From an uncultured Lachnospiraceae bacterium (lineage in GTDB: Bacteria; Bacillota; Clostridia; Lachnospirales; Lachnospiraceae): a stretch of DNA of 49,587 nt. Below are positions 49,531 through 49,587 of this stretch, piece by piece; positions within the stretch are counted from its first letter, which is position 1, and each line of letters starts with the position of its first letter. Location of the stretch: NCBI GenBank assembly GCA_902476265.1, contig CABSCP010000037.1, positions 1-49,587 on the forward strand, read 5' to 3'. Below the pieces are notes generated by a model, which was not told the origin of the DNA, made no database searches, and saw only the letters and a program-made list of their open reading frames with translations. The position numbers were made by a program, and so were the translations under genes.

Positions 49531-49587
49531 TTATAAGTTCTCGGAATTCTCAGCCCTCATTTTTCAAGGCTTCCCATCCCTTTATTA
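49531..49587. repeat. Right copy of 57-bp terminal inverted repeat
   Basis: It is the exact reverse complement of 1-57. On the minus strand it reads toward the precursor gene. A TATAAT (49530-49535) at its inner edge is a plausible -10 box, although no good -35 is at the right distance. Confidence 0.95.

Overview
The window (49,587 bp) looks like the chromosome of a gut Firmicute of class Clostridia, most likely a Lachnospiraceae-type genome. The basis is strong AGGAGG-type ribosome sites, TTG and GTG starts, and families common there (DUF4317, DUF1848, DIP1984, DUF6199, DUF554, a MraY paralogue, oleate hydratase). No rRNA, replication gene or phage structural gene is visible. The assignment is inference from family content and signals, not a database match.

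Layout. 1-57 and 49531-49587 are a perfect 57-bp inverted repeat that closes both ends of the window. 80-11158 is a mixed region, mostly on the + strand: DIP1984 protein, GNATs (one intact, two broken), Nudix hydrolase, small membrane proteins, an isochorismatase-like hydrolase, a minus-strand zinc-ribbon membrane protein, a 150-bp MITE-like element, then MerR-like and TetR regulators ahead of an unusual flavodoxin/SCP2/membrane fusion and a lipoprotein. 11178-23172 is an accessory array. It holds small, unrelated, co-oriented + strand genes (lipoprotein hydrolase, VOC, PEBP, SMI1/KNR4, methyltransferase, DUF4303-like, DUF2695, CbrC, GNAT and unknowns) mixed with gene fragments. They are separated by recurring short intergenic motifs, so the region resembles a gene-cassette or orphan-immunity island without a visible recombinase.

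23267-30733 carries redox and lipid-like genes: a PNPOx-like protein, a geranylgeranyl-reductase-like FAD enzyme, a UGT-type glycosyltransferase, a MarR/MATE pair under a palindromic operator, DUF4317, and an XRE-AbrB regulator overlapping a CrtI-like FAD oxidoreductase. 30984-33246 is GNAT, DUF554 and a MraY paralogue. 33273-37101 holds three broken genes: a DUF255/thioredoxin gene with a 20-nt insertion, a Fic fragment, and an AAA/DUF4143 ATPase with an in-frame stop. 37203 to about 39110 is a group II intron with its maturase, inserted just downstream of a terminator and into a 17-bp palindrome. 39235-45682 (minus strand) is oleate hydratase with a TetR regulator, two HD proteins, an ACT protein, a cytidine-deaminase-like enzyme, DUF6199, a tRNA-like cloverleaf, a pair of tandem covarying hairpins and an unknown gene. 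45868-46590 is a methyltransferase.

46603-49508 (minus strand) is the most striking system. A short Cys-rich precursor built of near-identical Ala-Cys-Gly repeats is followed by a radical SAM/SPASM maturase, a PNPOx-ferredoxin fusion and a DUF1848 protein that carries its own CX3CX2C motif. I read this as a ribosomally made, radical-SAM-modified peptide (RiPP) locus of the ACGX-repeat type.
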